Shown here: positions 1-6,457 of the stretch, one piece after another
Layout: each line of letters starts with the position of its first letter
Position numbering within the stretch: the first letter of the stretch is position 1
Source: Halococcaceae archaeon
GTDB taxonomy: Archaea > Halobacteriota > Halobacteria > Halobacteriales > Halalkalicoccaceae
Assembly: GCA_007129135.1 (NCBI GenBank)
Contig: SKWB01000142.1
Coordinates: 1 to 14,596, forward strand
Direction of reading: 5' to 3'
DNA: 14,596 nucleotides
Made by a program: the position numbers and the translations under genes
The notes under the pieces: generated by a model
Told to the model about the DNA's origin: nothing
Seen by the model: only the letters and a program-made list of their open reading frames with translations
The model's database searches: none

Positions 1-343
1 CGACGTCCTCGTTGCGCGCGTAGATCACGTCGAGGTCCCACTCGTCGGCCCAGTGGGCGACGAACTCGTGGATCTCGTCGAAGTGCTGGTAGTGGTCGAT
101 GAAGACCGCCGGCGGCACCTCGAGGTCGAAGCGCTCTGCGACCTCCTTGATGAAGTAGAGCACGAGCGTCGAGTCCTTCCCGCCGGTCCACATCACCGCG
201 GGGTTCTCGTACTGCTCTAAGCCCGCTCTGGTCACCTCGATCGCCTTCTCGATCTTCGCCTCGATCGTCGGGTAGTCCGCCGGCGACTCGCCGTCGCCGT
301 CGCTGTACTCCACGTCGAGGTACTCCGGGAAGTTCGTTGCCAT
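1..343 (-). CDS. PAPS reductase-family (PP-loop) protein, 5' part only
   Basis: Only the first 114 residues lie in the window; the C-terminus is beyond base 1. The visible part carries a PP-loop nucleotide-binding motif, WTGGKDST at residues 52-59, the variant of SGGKDS(S/T) found in the PAPS reductase/sulfate adenylyltransferase subunit 2 (CysH/CysD) family. It is followed by an alternating strand/helix pattern (LVLYFIKEVAE, then PPAVFIDHYQHFDEIHEF) typical of the Rossmann-like alpha-hydrolase fold. Family members bind ATP or adenylyl-sulfate compounds in the cytoplasm, but haloarchaeal relatives are often annotated only as PAPS reductase-like, so an exact substrate is not claimed. The start is the ATG at 341-343; a TTTGT-type box near 370-376 on the minus strand would suit a short or absent leader. 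The gene is divergent from the membrane protein at 587. Confidence 0.85.
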   Translation of the reverse strand, partial: MATNFPEYLDVEYSDGDGESPADYPTIEAKIEKAIEVTRAGLEQYENPAVMWTGGKDSTLVLYFIKEVAERFDLEVPPAVFIDHYQHFDEIHEFVAHWADEWDLDVIYARNEDV

Positions 344-369
344 CGTAATTAGATCTCATTAGGCGTTCG

Positions 370-384
370 CACAAAGTAATTGTG
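370..384. promoter_or_regulatory. Small inverted repeat over the probable promoter of the PAPS reductase-like gene
   Basis: CACAA (370-374) and TTGTG (380-384) form a perfect 5-bp inverted repeat around AGTAA. It lies about 27-41 nt upstream of the ATG at 343, where the TATA/BRE region of a leaderless haloarchaeal transcript would sit. It could be an operator overlapping the promoter, but a 5-bp arm can arise by chance. Confidence 0.25.
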
Positions 385-586
385 GGACACACGATACCAG
401 ACGCCTGGTTACGCACGTGAGAACGTGACAGGGGCGGTCTCCACGTCGACGACGGTGCCATCTCGGTTCGCTCCCCGCCCCCGGCTACGGGGTAGCTATT
501 TGCTCTCGCGGTCCGTAACTCGCACGAGCGACGCGAACCGTCCGGGCCGGGCCGCGCCCGTTCCCGCCAGCGAGTGAGAGACGCAG

Positions 587-1465
587 ATGAACCCAACCGA
601 CAGGGAGCTCCAACACGACTCCGACGACCCGCCCGACCGCGACAGCGCGTACTTCGACGAGCGTGCCGACCGGTTCCAGACCGTCGAGCGCGAGCTCTCC
701 GAGCGTGCCTGCGTGTCGGGTGCGCAGATCGGGGAGTCGACGGGGTCGACGTCGAGCGGTCCGGTCCTCGCGAGTCCGGCGGCCTACGGGACCATCGACG
801 ACGTCTCGATCGTCCCGACCGAACAGCTCCCCGAGTGGTACGTCGAGCGGGTCGCCCGGGGCGAGTCGGCCGCACAGGGAGTCGAGAGCTGTTCGCTCGA
901 GGCGAGTCCCGTCGGCGAGCGCCGTGGCCCGCTCTCGCTGCTCGCCGCCGACGAGTACCTCCGGTTCGACGTCCTGGTCGACGGGGCGCTGTGGGACGTC
1001 TACGTCCCGGTGCCGAGGACGACCGAGGAGTACGAAGGGTCGACGCTCGAGACGCTCAGAGAGCGCCTCGACGGCCGCCCGATCGAACGCTTTCACTGCG
1101 CGCGGATGCCGATCAGGTACGACGGGCGCTACGTCCCCGACTACGCGACCGACGGCTACGACCGCTGGCTCAGAGAGCGCGGGTTCGTCCGCTGGGTCGA
1201 CGGAAAGTACGAGCTGAAACCGGGGCTCCGTGGGCCGAAAGCCGTCGCGTCGCTTCTATCGGTGCTCGCCGGTGGGTTCGTCGCGCTCGCGTCGACGTGG
1301 GCCTTCTTCGCGGTGACGATCCCGGAGCTCTTCCTCGTCGGCCTCTGGTATCTGCTCCCGCTGGCCTACCTCGGCTCCGCGCTGCTCGCCCGCCGCGTGT
1401 TCCGGACGACGTTCCACCGCCTCGGCGTGCGCCGGCGGCGCGCCTCGTCGGGGGGACGGACGTAG
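587..1465 (+). CDS. Hypothetical membrane protein with two C-terminal helices
   Basis: A 292-residue protein that I do not recognise. The first ~215 residues are acidic, soluble-looking and rich in Tyr/Asp/Arg, without an N-terminal signal. Two hydrophobic segments follow at about 219-243 and 247-270, separated by a very short turn, and the protein ends in a basic tail (VRRRRASSGGRT). This suggests a cytoplasmic N-terminal domain anchored by a helical hairpin with the positively charged tail inside. The ATG at 587 was chosen because it is the first ATG in this frame and the acidic haloarchaeal composition begins there; a GTG at 574 is in a different frame. A CTATTTG box at 496-502 could be the promoter, giving a leader of roughly 60 nt. 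It is convergent with the gene ending at 1508. The 243 bases before it (344-586) hold only the two divergent promoter regions. Confidence 0.75.
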   Translation: MNPTDRELQHDSDDPPDRDSAYFDERADRFQTVERELSERACVSGAQIGESTGSTSSGPVLASPAAYGTIDDVSIVPTEQLPEWYVERVARGESAAQGVESCSLEASPVGERRGPLSLLAADEYLRFDVLVDGALWDVYVPVPRTTEEYEGSTLETLRERLDGRPIERFHCARMPIRYDGRYVPDYATDGYDRWLRERGFVRWVDGKYELKPGLRGPKAVASLLSVLAGGFVALASTWAFFAVTIPELFLVGLWYLLPLAYLGSALLARRVFRTTFHRLGVRRRRASSGGRT

Positions 1466-1507
1466 CGGTCGCTCTCCGCTCGCTCGCGAGAGAAGACGGG
1501 GTCGGCC

Positions 1508-2077
1508 CTACCCGCTGATGAACTTGTTGTCGCGCCAGTTGACGCCGGGCTGGTCGTTCTGTGCCGCGTTGGGCCCCTCGACGACCTCGACGCTCGCGGG
1601 GCGGTCCTCACCGTCGACGATCTTCGTCGCCTCGAGTTCGCCGTCGTACTCGGTGATCGCGGTGAGCGTGCCCTTCTCTGCGAGGCGGGCGATGTCACAG
1701 AGCACCTCGTACATCTGGTACTGGAGCGCCGTGTTCTGGAGGACGGTCTCCCTGTCGCCTTTGAACGCGGCGAACTCGACGAGTTCGGAGGGGATCTCCT
1801 CTTCCTCCTCGCCCCAGGCCGGCGGGCCGCCGGCGCGGTGGGGCTCTTCCTCGTAGACGCGGACCTCGGTGACGCTCGCTTTGAGCTGTGCGGTCGGGGT
1901 GTACTTGCTTACGGTACCCTCGGTCGCGACCGCCCTGACGATCAGGGTGTTGTTCCGGCGGGTGATGTCGATGTCCTCGATCTCACCCGGGAGTCGCGGG
2001 TCGTCTTCGAAGTACTCGAAGACGTCTTCGAGGGGCAGTTCCAGCGTCGAATGAAGGTGGTATACGCGGCCTGACAT
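1508..2077 (-). CDS. Conserved haloarchaeal protein of unknown function
   Basis: A 189-residue soluble protein. The N-terminus (MSGRVYHLHSTLELPLEDV) looks like a conserved haloarchaeal family whose function I do not know; from memory it may correspond to a DUF71xx-type Pfam entry, unverified. The first ~75 residues alternate strand and helix like a small alpha/beta or START-like domain (STLELPLEDVFEYFEDD), then an acidic run (EEEEE near residue 92), then a helical part (ELVEFAAFKGDRETVLQNTA). There are no membrane segments or signal. The ATG at 2075-2077 is preferred over an in-frame GTG at 2146 because GGAG sits about 6 nt upstream of the ATG, a good Shine-Dalgarno sequence. The TATA box at 2166-2175 places transcription start near 2144, which makes the mRNA leadered and would leave no room upstream of the GTG. 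Confidence 0.75.
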   Translation of the reverse strand: MSGRVYHLHSTLELPLEDVFEYFEDDPRLPGEIEDIDITRRNNTLIVRAVATEGTVSKYTPTAQLKASVTEVRVYEEEPHRAGGPPAWGEEEEEIPSELVEFAAFKGDRETVLQNTALQYQMYEVLCDIARLAEKGTLTAITEYDGELEATKIVDGEDRPASVEVVEGPNAAQNDQPGVNWRDNKFISG

Positions 2078-2165
2078 GGGTTCTCCGTGATCGCGTTGGT
2101 GAATGTCCACGGTGGGGTGGGTGAGCCGACCACGATGACCGGACACCTGTACATACGCACCCGGG

Positions 2166-2175
2166 ACATATATGT
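2166..2175 (-). promoter_or_regulatory. Palindromic TATA box of the gene at 1508-2077
   Basis: ACATATATGT is a perfect 10-bp palindrome and the strongest TATA-like sequence of its neighbourhood. Its centre is about 94 nt upstream of the ATG at 2077, predicting a start near 2144 and a ~66-nt leader that contains a GGAG ribosome-binding site. It lies between this gene and the glutaredoxin stop at 2213, so the two minus-strand genes are probably separately transcribed. Confidence 0.55.
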
Positions 2176-2212
2176 TCTGTCCTTCGATCCCGACCGCGGG
2201 CCGATACGGCGC

Positions 2213-2557
2213 TCACTCCGCCTCGAGCGTCTCGGCCAGCTCGCCGCGTTCGTGGAGTTCGGCGAGGATATCGCTCCCGCCGACGAACTCCCCGTTCACG
2301 TAGGTCTGGGGCGTCGTCTCCCAGCCGCTGTGCGCTTTGAGCGCGACGCGGAACTCCTCCAAGGACTCGAGTGTGTCGACGCACTCGACGTCCTCTCGGT
2401 GCTGTTTGATCAGCCGCAGCGCGCGATCGGAGTAGCCACACTGGGGCATCAGTTCGTTGCCCTTCATGAAGAGCACGACGTCGTTCTCCGCGATGGCGCT
2501 GTCCACACGCTCGGTGACCTCGTCCTGGGGGAGGCTCTGGTTCGGGTTGAACGGCAT
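2213..2557 (-). CDS. Monothiol glutaredoxin, CGYS active site
   Basis: A 114-residue single-domain protein of the Grx4/GrxD type. It shows the conserved Lys of the thiol-cofactor site (FMKG, K32), the active site PQCGYS with a single Cys40, the TTPQTYVNGEF segment carrying the cis-Pro (TTP, 81-83), and GGSDIL at 93-98, which in the family contacts the Cys-Gly end of glutathione. Monothiol glutaredoxins bind and transfer [2Fe-2S] clusters and have little disulfide reductase activity. The usual CGFS has Tyr in place of Phe here. Haloarchaea make gamma-glutamylcysteine rather than glutathione, so that is the likely cofactor (established knowledge plus inference). The gene stands alone, with its own TATA-like box 26-27 nt upstream, so it is probably leaderless. 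Confidence 0.9.
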   Translation of the reverse strand: MPFNPNQSLPQDEVTERVDSAIAENDVVLFMKGNELMPQCGYSDRALRLIKQHREDVECVDTLESLEEFRVALKAHSGWETTPQTYVNGEFVGGSDILAELHERGELAETLEAE

Positions 2558-2580
2558 GACTCCCTTTAGCTGTCCCAGGG

Positions 2581-2586
2581 ATTAAT
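2581..2586 (-). promoter_or_regulatory. TATA-like box of the glutaredoxin gene
   Basis: ATTAAT, the only AT-rich run in this stretch, is centred 26-27 nt upstream of the ATG at 2557. This is the distance expected for a leaderless haloarchaeal transcript. Confidence 0.5.
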
Positions 2587-2595
2587 CGGTTGCGT

Positions 2596-2616
2596 CGTCG
2601 GAGACCGGATCCGACG
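2596..2616 (-). terminator. Hairpin just after gfcR
   Basis: CGTCGGA (2596-2602) pairs perfectly with TCCGACG (2610-2616) around a 7-nt loop. It begins 4 nt beyond the gfcR stop and lies immediately before the glutaredoxin promoter. It may end or stabilise the gdh-gfcR transcript. No strong U-tract follows, so a true terminator role is uncertain. Confidence 0.35.
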
Positions 2617-2620
2617 CCGG

Positions 2621-3256
2621 TCAGTCGTCGTCCTTGTCGACGGAGATCACCTGCACCAGCGAGTAGACCGGCACGCCAGCCACCTCGGAGACGCCCTGTT
2701 TGTCCACCATCACCGCGCACGCGACCGGCTCGCCCCCGCGCTCTCTGATCGCCTCGATCGTCTCCCGCATCGTCGTCCCGCTCGTGATCGTGTCGTCGAC
2801 CACGTAGCACTCGCGGTTCCGGATGTCGGCGAAGTTCCGTGAGAAACTCCCACCCAGGTCCTCGATGTCGCCGTCCTCCCACCGGTGTTTTCTGGGGGCG
2901 TACGTACAGAGGTCGGTCTCTAGCTCCGCGCCGACCATCGTCGCGATCGGCGCGCCCGCCTTCTCGATCCCGACGGTGAGGTCGATCTCGTCGCCGTGTT
3001 TCGTGAGAAGGTCCGCGAGCGCGCGCGAGACGTGTCGGAGCCGGGCGCTGTCGCGGCCGATCGCGCTCCAGTCGACGTGGATGTCCGCCGGACTCCCCGG
3101 GTCGGGTCGCTCGGTCGGTTCGTCGCCGCCGCCGCGCTCGACGAGCCAGCTCGCCGTCTCCCGCGAGACGTTGAGTTCGTCCGCTATCTCGCCCCGGGAG
3201 AGCCCGCGGGAGGCGAGATCCGCCGCGCTCTCGATCAGGTCGTCGACGTTCTTCAT
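2621..3256 (-). CDS. gfcR: GfcR-type transcriptional regulator of sugar catabolism (PyrE-like)
   Basis: A 211-residue protein with an N-terminal helix-turn-helix (SRGEIADELNVSRETASWL, about 20-38) fused to a phosphoribosyltransferase-fold domain. The PRPP-loop signature YVVDDTITSGTT at 151-162 is intact. This architecture matches GfcR, the haloarchaeal orotate-phosphoribosyltransferase-like protein known as an activator of glucose and fructose degradation genes in Haloferax. It is not the pyrimidine enzyme PyrE, which lacks the HTH. What effector the PRT domain senses is not shown by the sequence; the intact PRPP loop suggests PRPP or another phosphorylated metabolite. The ATG overlaps the gdh stop (ATGA), indicating translational coupling, and a second promoter appears to lie inside gdh. 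Its neighbours, gdh, kdgA and gluconate dehydratase, are the expected targets. Confidence 0.88.
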   Translation of the reverse strand: MKNVDDLIESAADLASRGLSRGEIADELNVSRETASWLVERGGGDEPTERPDPGSPADIHVDWSAIGRDSARLRHVSRALADLLTKHGDEIDLTVGIEKAGAPIATMVGAELETDLCTYAPRKHRWEDGDIEDLGGSFSRNFADIRNRECYVVDDTITSGTTMRETIEAIRERGGEPVACAVMVDKQGVSEVAGVPVYSLVQVISVDKDDD

Positions 3257-4317
3257 GCGCTGAGTTCGAGGGCGGTTTTTATAGTCGTATCGTCGTCCAC
3301 GAACGCCTCCGCGACCTCGTCGAGGCCGTAGACCCCCGTGACGAGGTCGGAGAGGAAGCTCTCTGGCAGCGACGAGAGCGAGTCGCTCGCCGCCTCGAAG
3401 TGGTGTCGGCTGGAGTTGACGCTGCCCACGAGCGCCTTGTTCTCGAGGACGAACTCGCGGTGGAGCGCCCCCCCGTCGATCTCGAACTCCCAGTCTGCGG
3501 GTACGCCGAGGAGTGCGCCGACGCCGTTCGGCGCGAGCGCTTCGATCGTCTCGAAGGCGTGGGGCGCGTAGCCGGTCGCTTCGTAGACGAAGTCGACCGG
3601 TTCGTGGACCTCGCTCACCGCGGAGACGGGCGTCTCCCGCGAGTCGACGTAGGTCGCCCCGAGCGACTCGATGACGTCGATCGTCGGGTCGGGCCGGTCG
3701 CGCCGGCCGAGGCAGTAGGTCCGTTCGAAACCGTAGACGTGTTCACAGATCGCGAGCGTGAGCAGCCCCAGGCTGCCGTTGCCGAGGACGAGCGCGCTCT
3801 CGGGCTCCCAGGTGAACGCCGACCGTGCCGCCGTGGCGTGCTCGATGGCCTTCTCCGTGATGCTCGCCGGCTCGATCAGGAACCCCATCTCGGCCTGATC
3901 CTCGGGGATCGGGACCAGGAACTCCTCGGGCGAGGTGACGTACTCGGCGGCGAAGCCGTGTGCGCCGACGATCCCCCGTTCGACGTACTCGCCCTCCGGA
4001 GCCATGTCGGCCTCCCCGCGCTCGAAGTAGGGGTTCGGGCCGTTCGGTGGGCGTCTGACGGTGGGGACGACCACGTCGCCCTCCGCCAGCGCCGTGCCGT
4101 TCGCGTCCTCGACGACGCCGACCGCTTCGTGGCCCAGGACGAGGTGGTCCTCTCCCTCGGGCGGACCGCCGTGGCCGCCCGCGATCACCTCGTGGTCGGT
4201 CCCGTCGATCCCGACACGAAGCACCCTGACGAGCGCCTCTCCCTCCGCCGGATCGGGCCGTGGCTTCTCGATCACGGTGGGCTCTCTCTCGCCCTCACGG
4301 ACGGCGACTGCTCTCAT
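3253..4317 (-). CDS. gdh: Glucose 1-dehydrogenase, haloarchaeal zinc type
   Basis: A 354-residue medium-chain dehydrogenase that oxidises D-glucose to gluconolactone with NADP+ (or NAD+), the first step of the Entner-Doudoroff pathway; cytoplasmic. The catalytic-zinc ligands match those of the Haloferax enzyme: Asp38 (VGIDGTD) replaces the Cys usual in the family, with His63-Glu64 (LGHEAVG) and Glu149 (FLIEP). There is no four-Cys structural zinc lobe. The nucleotide-binding Rossmann motif is VLGNGSLGLL at about 177-186. Length is normal for the family. Its ATG at 4317 lies 27 nt below a TATA-like box, so a leaderless transcript is likely. The stop overlaps the gfcR start. It is divergent from the HAD phosphatase at 4486. 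Related sugar dehydrogenases (galactose, xylose) share the fold, but the zinc ligands and context favour glucose. Confidence 0.92.
   Translation of the reverse strand: MRAVAVREGEREPTVIEKPRPDPAEGEALVRVLRVGIDGTDHEVIAGGHGGPPEGEDHLVLGHEAVGVVEDANGTALAEGDVVVPTVRRPPNGPNPYFERGEADMAPEGEYVERGIVGAHGFAAEYVTSPEEFLVPIPEDQAEMGFLIEPASITEKAIEHATAARSAFTWEPESALVLGNGSLGLLTLAICEHVYGFERTYCLGRRDRPDPTIDVIESLGATYVDSRETPVSAVSEVHEPVDFVYEATGYAPHAFETIEALAPNGVGALLGVPADWEFEIDGGALHREFVLENKALVGSVNSSRHHFEAASDSLSSLPESFLSDLVTGVYGLDEVAEAFVDDDTTIKTALELSA
3276..3283 (-). promoter_or_regulatory. Internal TATA box for gfcR inside the end of gdh
   Basis: On the minus strand the sequence reads TATAAAAA, a near-ideal archaeal TATA box, centred 24-25 nt upstream of the gfcR ATG (3256). 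It lies within the last codons of gdh (Thr-Ile-Lys-Thr region). Its position fits a leaderless gfcR transcript in addition to the gdh-gfcR bicistronic one. Confidence 0.5.
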
Positions 4318-4340
4318 GCTCGGAGCTGGGGGACGAAAGC

Positions 4341-4347
4341 GTATAAG
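4341..4347 (-). promoter_or_regulatory. TATA box of gdh
   Basis: CTTATAC on the minus strand is centred 27 nt upstream of the gdh ATG, fitting a leaderless transcript. Immediately upstream lies a second AT-rich run and an imperfect inverted repeat (4350-4369). Confidence 0.55.
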
Positions 4348-4349
4348 TA

Positions 4350-4369
4350 TTTATTCTACATCGAGTAAA
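4350..4369 (-). promoter_or_regulatory. Imperfect inverted repeat upstream of gdh TATA, possible activator site
   Basis: On the minus strand the arms are TTTACTCGAT and GTAGAATAAA, 7 of 10 positions complementary. It directly abuts the upstream edge of the TATA box, where haloarchaeal activators often bind. GfcR is the obvious candidate, by inference only; I cannot confirm it against a known motif. Confidence 0.3.
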
Positions 4370-4456
4370 CAATCGGGGCGGGCACACCGCCTCCGACCGA
4401 GCCGCCTCGTCTCCGCCGCCACCACCCCGTGACCGACGTCCGGCCACGGCCGACAG

Positions 4457-4462
4457 TATATG
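4457..4462 (+). promoter_or_regulatory. TATA box of the HAD phosphatase gene
   Basis: TATATG, centred 26-27 nt upstream of the ATG at 4486. This box decides the start: an in-frame GTG at 4429 lies upstream of the box and would not be on the transcript. Confidence 0.55.
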
Positions 4463-4485
4463 GCGACGGCGCGACGAGAGGGGGT

Positions 4486-5730
4486 ATGCAACGGTACGAC
4501 CAGCTCTACCGGCTCTACGACGAGTTCCCGACCGACCGGATCCGCCAGTACCAGGAGTTCGTCGACCTCTTCCCACCGATCGACTCGCGGGTGGCGCTGA
4601 CCCACTGGCAGAACGCGCGTGAGGAACTGGCCGGGATGAAAGACGAGGTCCGCGAGGCGTTCGCGGAGGGCGAGACGTTCGCCGAGATAGCCGCGCGCGC
4701 GACGCGCGACCAGGCGTTCACCGCGCTCGATCTCCGGACCAAATACGGTCGGGCGGTGAACGTCCTGGTGCTCGACGTCGACGAGACGCTTCGCTCGGCC
4801 GGCAACACCGACAACGAGATCCCCCGGTCGACGCTCTCGCTGCTCACCCGGTTTCACCAGGCGGGGGTCCCGATCGTCATCTGCACCGGCCAGACCCTAG
4901 AGAACGTGAAGGGCTTCATGATCCAGGGGCTGGGCAGCGAGATCGTCCACTCCGGGGAGCTCTCGATCGTCTACGAGGCGGGGACGGGGGTGTTCACGCC
5001 CGGCCACGGCGCGAACACGAAACAGCTGCTCTACGAGGACCTCGACAGCGAGGTGGTCGCGGTCTTCGACGACCTCCGCTCGCGCGTGCTGCGCGACGCC
5101 CCGGACCACCTCCGCCGGGGCTGTCACCTCCAGGGAAACGAGTTCAACGTCACGATGAAGCCGAACTTCGCGACCGGCGGGAGCACGGCCAGGGAGCTGA
5201 TCGACGACGCGCTCGTCCACGAACTGGGCCTCCTGGGGGATGCGGTCGCCGGTCGGATCGAGGAGGACCGGGAGGCGACACGGGAGTGGGCGCGTGCCGT
5301 CTACGCCGAGAGCGACCCCGAGATCCGCTCGGTGCTCGAACGGTCGGGCGGGGTCGGCGACGCCTCCCCGGAGGACGTTCCGGAGGCGGCGCGCAGCTTC
5401 TTCGAGCGGATCGACGTCGCCTACTACGAGGCCGACGCCGCCGAGGTCGGGAGCCTCGAACTGAACAAGGTGGTCGGGGTCGAGGCCGCCTTTTCCGTGC
5501 TGGACATCGACGACCCGTTCGCACTGGTCATGGGCGACTCGAAGAGCGACCTGCGGGTCATGGAGTGGGTCGCCGAGGACGGTTCAGGGATCGCCGCCGC
5601 CCCCGAACACGCCTCCGACGACGTGCTCTCGCACGTGCTCTCGGGTGACGAACTCGTCTTCGACCGCGGCGCGAGCGCGGAGGTCCTCCGGGTGGCCTAC
5701 GCCCTCAACCGTCTCGCGGCGCTCGACTGA
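4486..5730 (+). CDS. HAD-superfamily phosphatase, substrate unknown
   Basis: A 414-residue cytoplasmic protein with all four HAD motifs: motif I LDVDET with nucleophile Asp97 and acid Asp99; motif II CTGQT with Thr134; motif III Lys328 in LELNKVVG; motif IV MGDSKSDLRVM with Asp351/Asp355. The ~190 residues between motifs II and III form a large cap, as in the C2B (Cof/sucrose-phosphatase/mannosyl-phosphoglycerate phosphatase) group. A helical, Tyr-rich N-terminal extension of about 90 residues precedes motif I and is unusual for that group. The motifs predict Mg-dependent phosphate-ester hydrolysis; the substrate cannot be read from sequence. Divergence from gdh and the neighbouring kdgA suggest a sugar-acid phosphate or intermediate of that pathway (inference). 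Its 3' end is convergent with kdgA, 21 nt apart. Confidence 0.85.
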   Translation: MQRYDQLYRLYDEFPTDRIRQYQEFVDLFPPIDSRVALTHWQNAREELAGMKDEVREAFAEGETFAEIAARATRDQAFTALDLRTKYGRAVNVLVLDVDETLRSAGNTDNEIPRSTLSLLTRFHQAGVPIVICTGQTLENVKGFMIQGLGSEIVHSGELSIVYEAGTGVFTPGHGANTKQLLYEDLDSEVVAVFDDLRSRVLRDAPDHLRRGCHLQGNEFNVTMKPNFATGGSTARELIDDALVHELGLLGDAVAGRIEEDREATREWARAVYAESDPEIRSVLERSGGVGDASPEDVPEAARSFFERIDVAYYEADAAEVGSLELNKVVGVEAAFSVLDIDDPFALVMGDSKSDLRVMEWVAEDGSGIAAAPEHASDDVLSHVLSGDELVFDRGASAEVLRVAYALNRLAALD

Positions 5731-5751
5731 TCGCCGTCTCTCCCAGCCGCC

Positions 5752-6402
5752 TCACCGCTCCCTCGCGGCCCCGACCGTCTCGACGAACTCCCGTGCCCGC
5801 TCGGTCAGCCCGTCCCAGTCCTCCCGCTCGACGAGCTCGTCCGAGACGAGTGCGCTCCCCGTCCCGACGGCGAGCGCGCCCGCCTCGATGTACTCCGCGG
5901 CGTTCTCGAGGTCCACGCCTCCCGTGGGGACGATCGGGATCTGTCCGAGCGGGCCGTGGATCGACCCGATGTGACCGGGACCGACCGACGACGCGGGGAA
6001 GAGTTTGACCGCGTCGGCCCCCGCCTCGTAGGCTCTGATCGCCTCCGTCGGGGTGAAGATCCCCGGCATCACCACCAGCCCGTAGCGGTTCGCCGTCTCG
6101 ACCACCCCCAGATCGAGCGTCGGCGTGACGACGAACTCCGCGCCCGCGAGCGAGGCCGCCCGCGCCGTCTCGCTGTCGAGGACGGTCCCGACGCCGACCG
6201 CGGTCCCGTCCGGGAGCGTCGTCGAGAGCTCCTCGATCATCCGCATCGCACCGGGGGTCTCCGCGGTGACCTCTACAGCGGTGACACCACCCGCCGCGAG
6301 GGCACCAGCGATCTCGTTGACGGTCTCCTCGGTCACGCCCCTGAGGACGGCGACGACGCCGCCCTCGACGATCCGCTCCAGACTGGCTCCGTGGTCGGTC
6401 AT
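5752..6402 (-). CDS. kdgA: 2-keto-3-deoxy-6-phosphogluconate (KDPG) aldolase
   Basis: A 216-residue class I aldolase that splits KDPG into pyruvate and glyceraldehyde 3-phosphate, the last committed step of the semi-phosphorylative Entner-Doudoroff pathway; relatives also cleave 4-hydroxy-2-oxoglutarate. The Schiff-base Lys133 is in GADAVKLFPAS. Glu44 in VEVTAETPGA sits where the Thermotoga-type enzymes carry their general base (the E. coli RTE form is not present). GVGTVL (70-75), MPGIFTPTE (112-120) and the phosphate-binding PTGGVDLENAAEY (159-171) are conserved. Length is typical for the bacterial-type KDPG aldolase, unlike the Sulfolobus KD(P)G aldolase family. It has its own TATA box 27 nt upstream and does not need to be cotranscribed with the gene at 6458-6904, whose stop is 55 nt away. 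Confidence 0.92.
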   Translation of the reverse strand: MTDHGASLERIVEGGVVAVLRGVTEETVNEIAGALAAGGVTAVEVTAETPGAMRMIEELSTTLPDGTAVGVGTVLDSETARAASLAGAEFVVTPTLDLGVVETANRYGLVVMPGIFTPTEAIRAYEAGADAVKLFPASSVGPGHIGSIHGPLGQIPIVPTGGVDLENAAEYIEAGALAVGTGSALVSDELVEREDWDGLTERAREFVETVGAARER

Positions 6403-6425
6403 ACCCCGAGTCCTCCGCCGAGTGT

Positions 6426-6433
6426 GATAAAAA
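6426..6433 (-). promoter_or_regulatory. TATA box of kdgA
   Basis: TTTTTATC on the minus strand, centred 27-28 nt upstream of the kdgA ATG (6402), in an otherwise GC-rich 55-nt gap. It indicates leaderless transcription independent of the upstream gene. Confidence 0.55.
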
Positions 6434-6457
6434 CCGGCGACTCCCGGACTGCGACGG

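Noticed and set aside
3400..4368. A 322-residue plus-strand frame opposite gdh
   Set aside because: It mirrors gdh codons and has no motif; gdh is strongly supported by its zinc ligands.
4429..4485. GTG start adding 19 residues to the HAD phosphatase
   Set aside because: The TATATG box at 4457-4462 lies downstream of that GTG, so the transcript would begin near the ATG at 4486.
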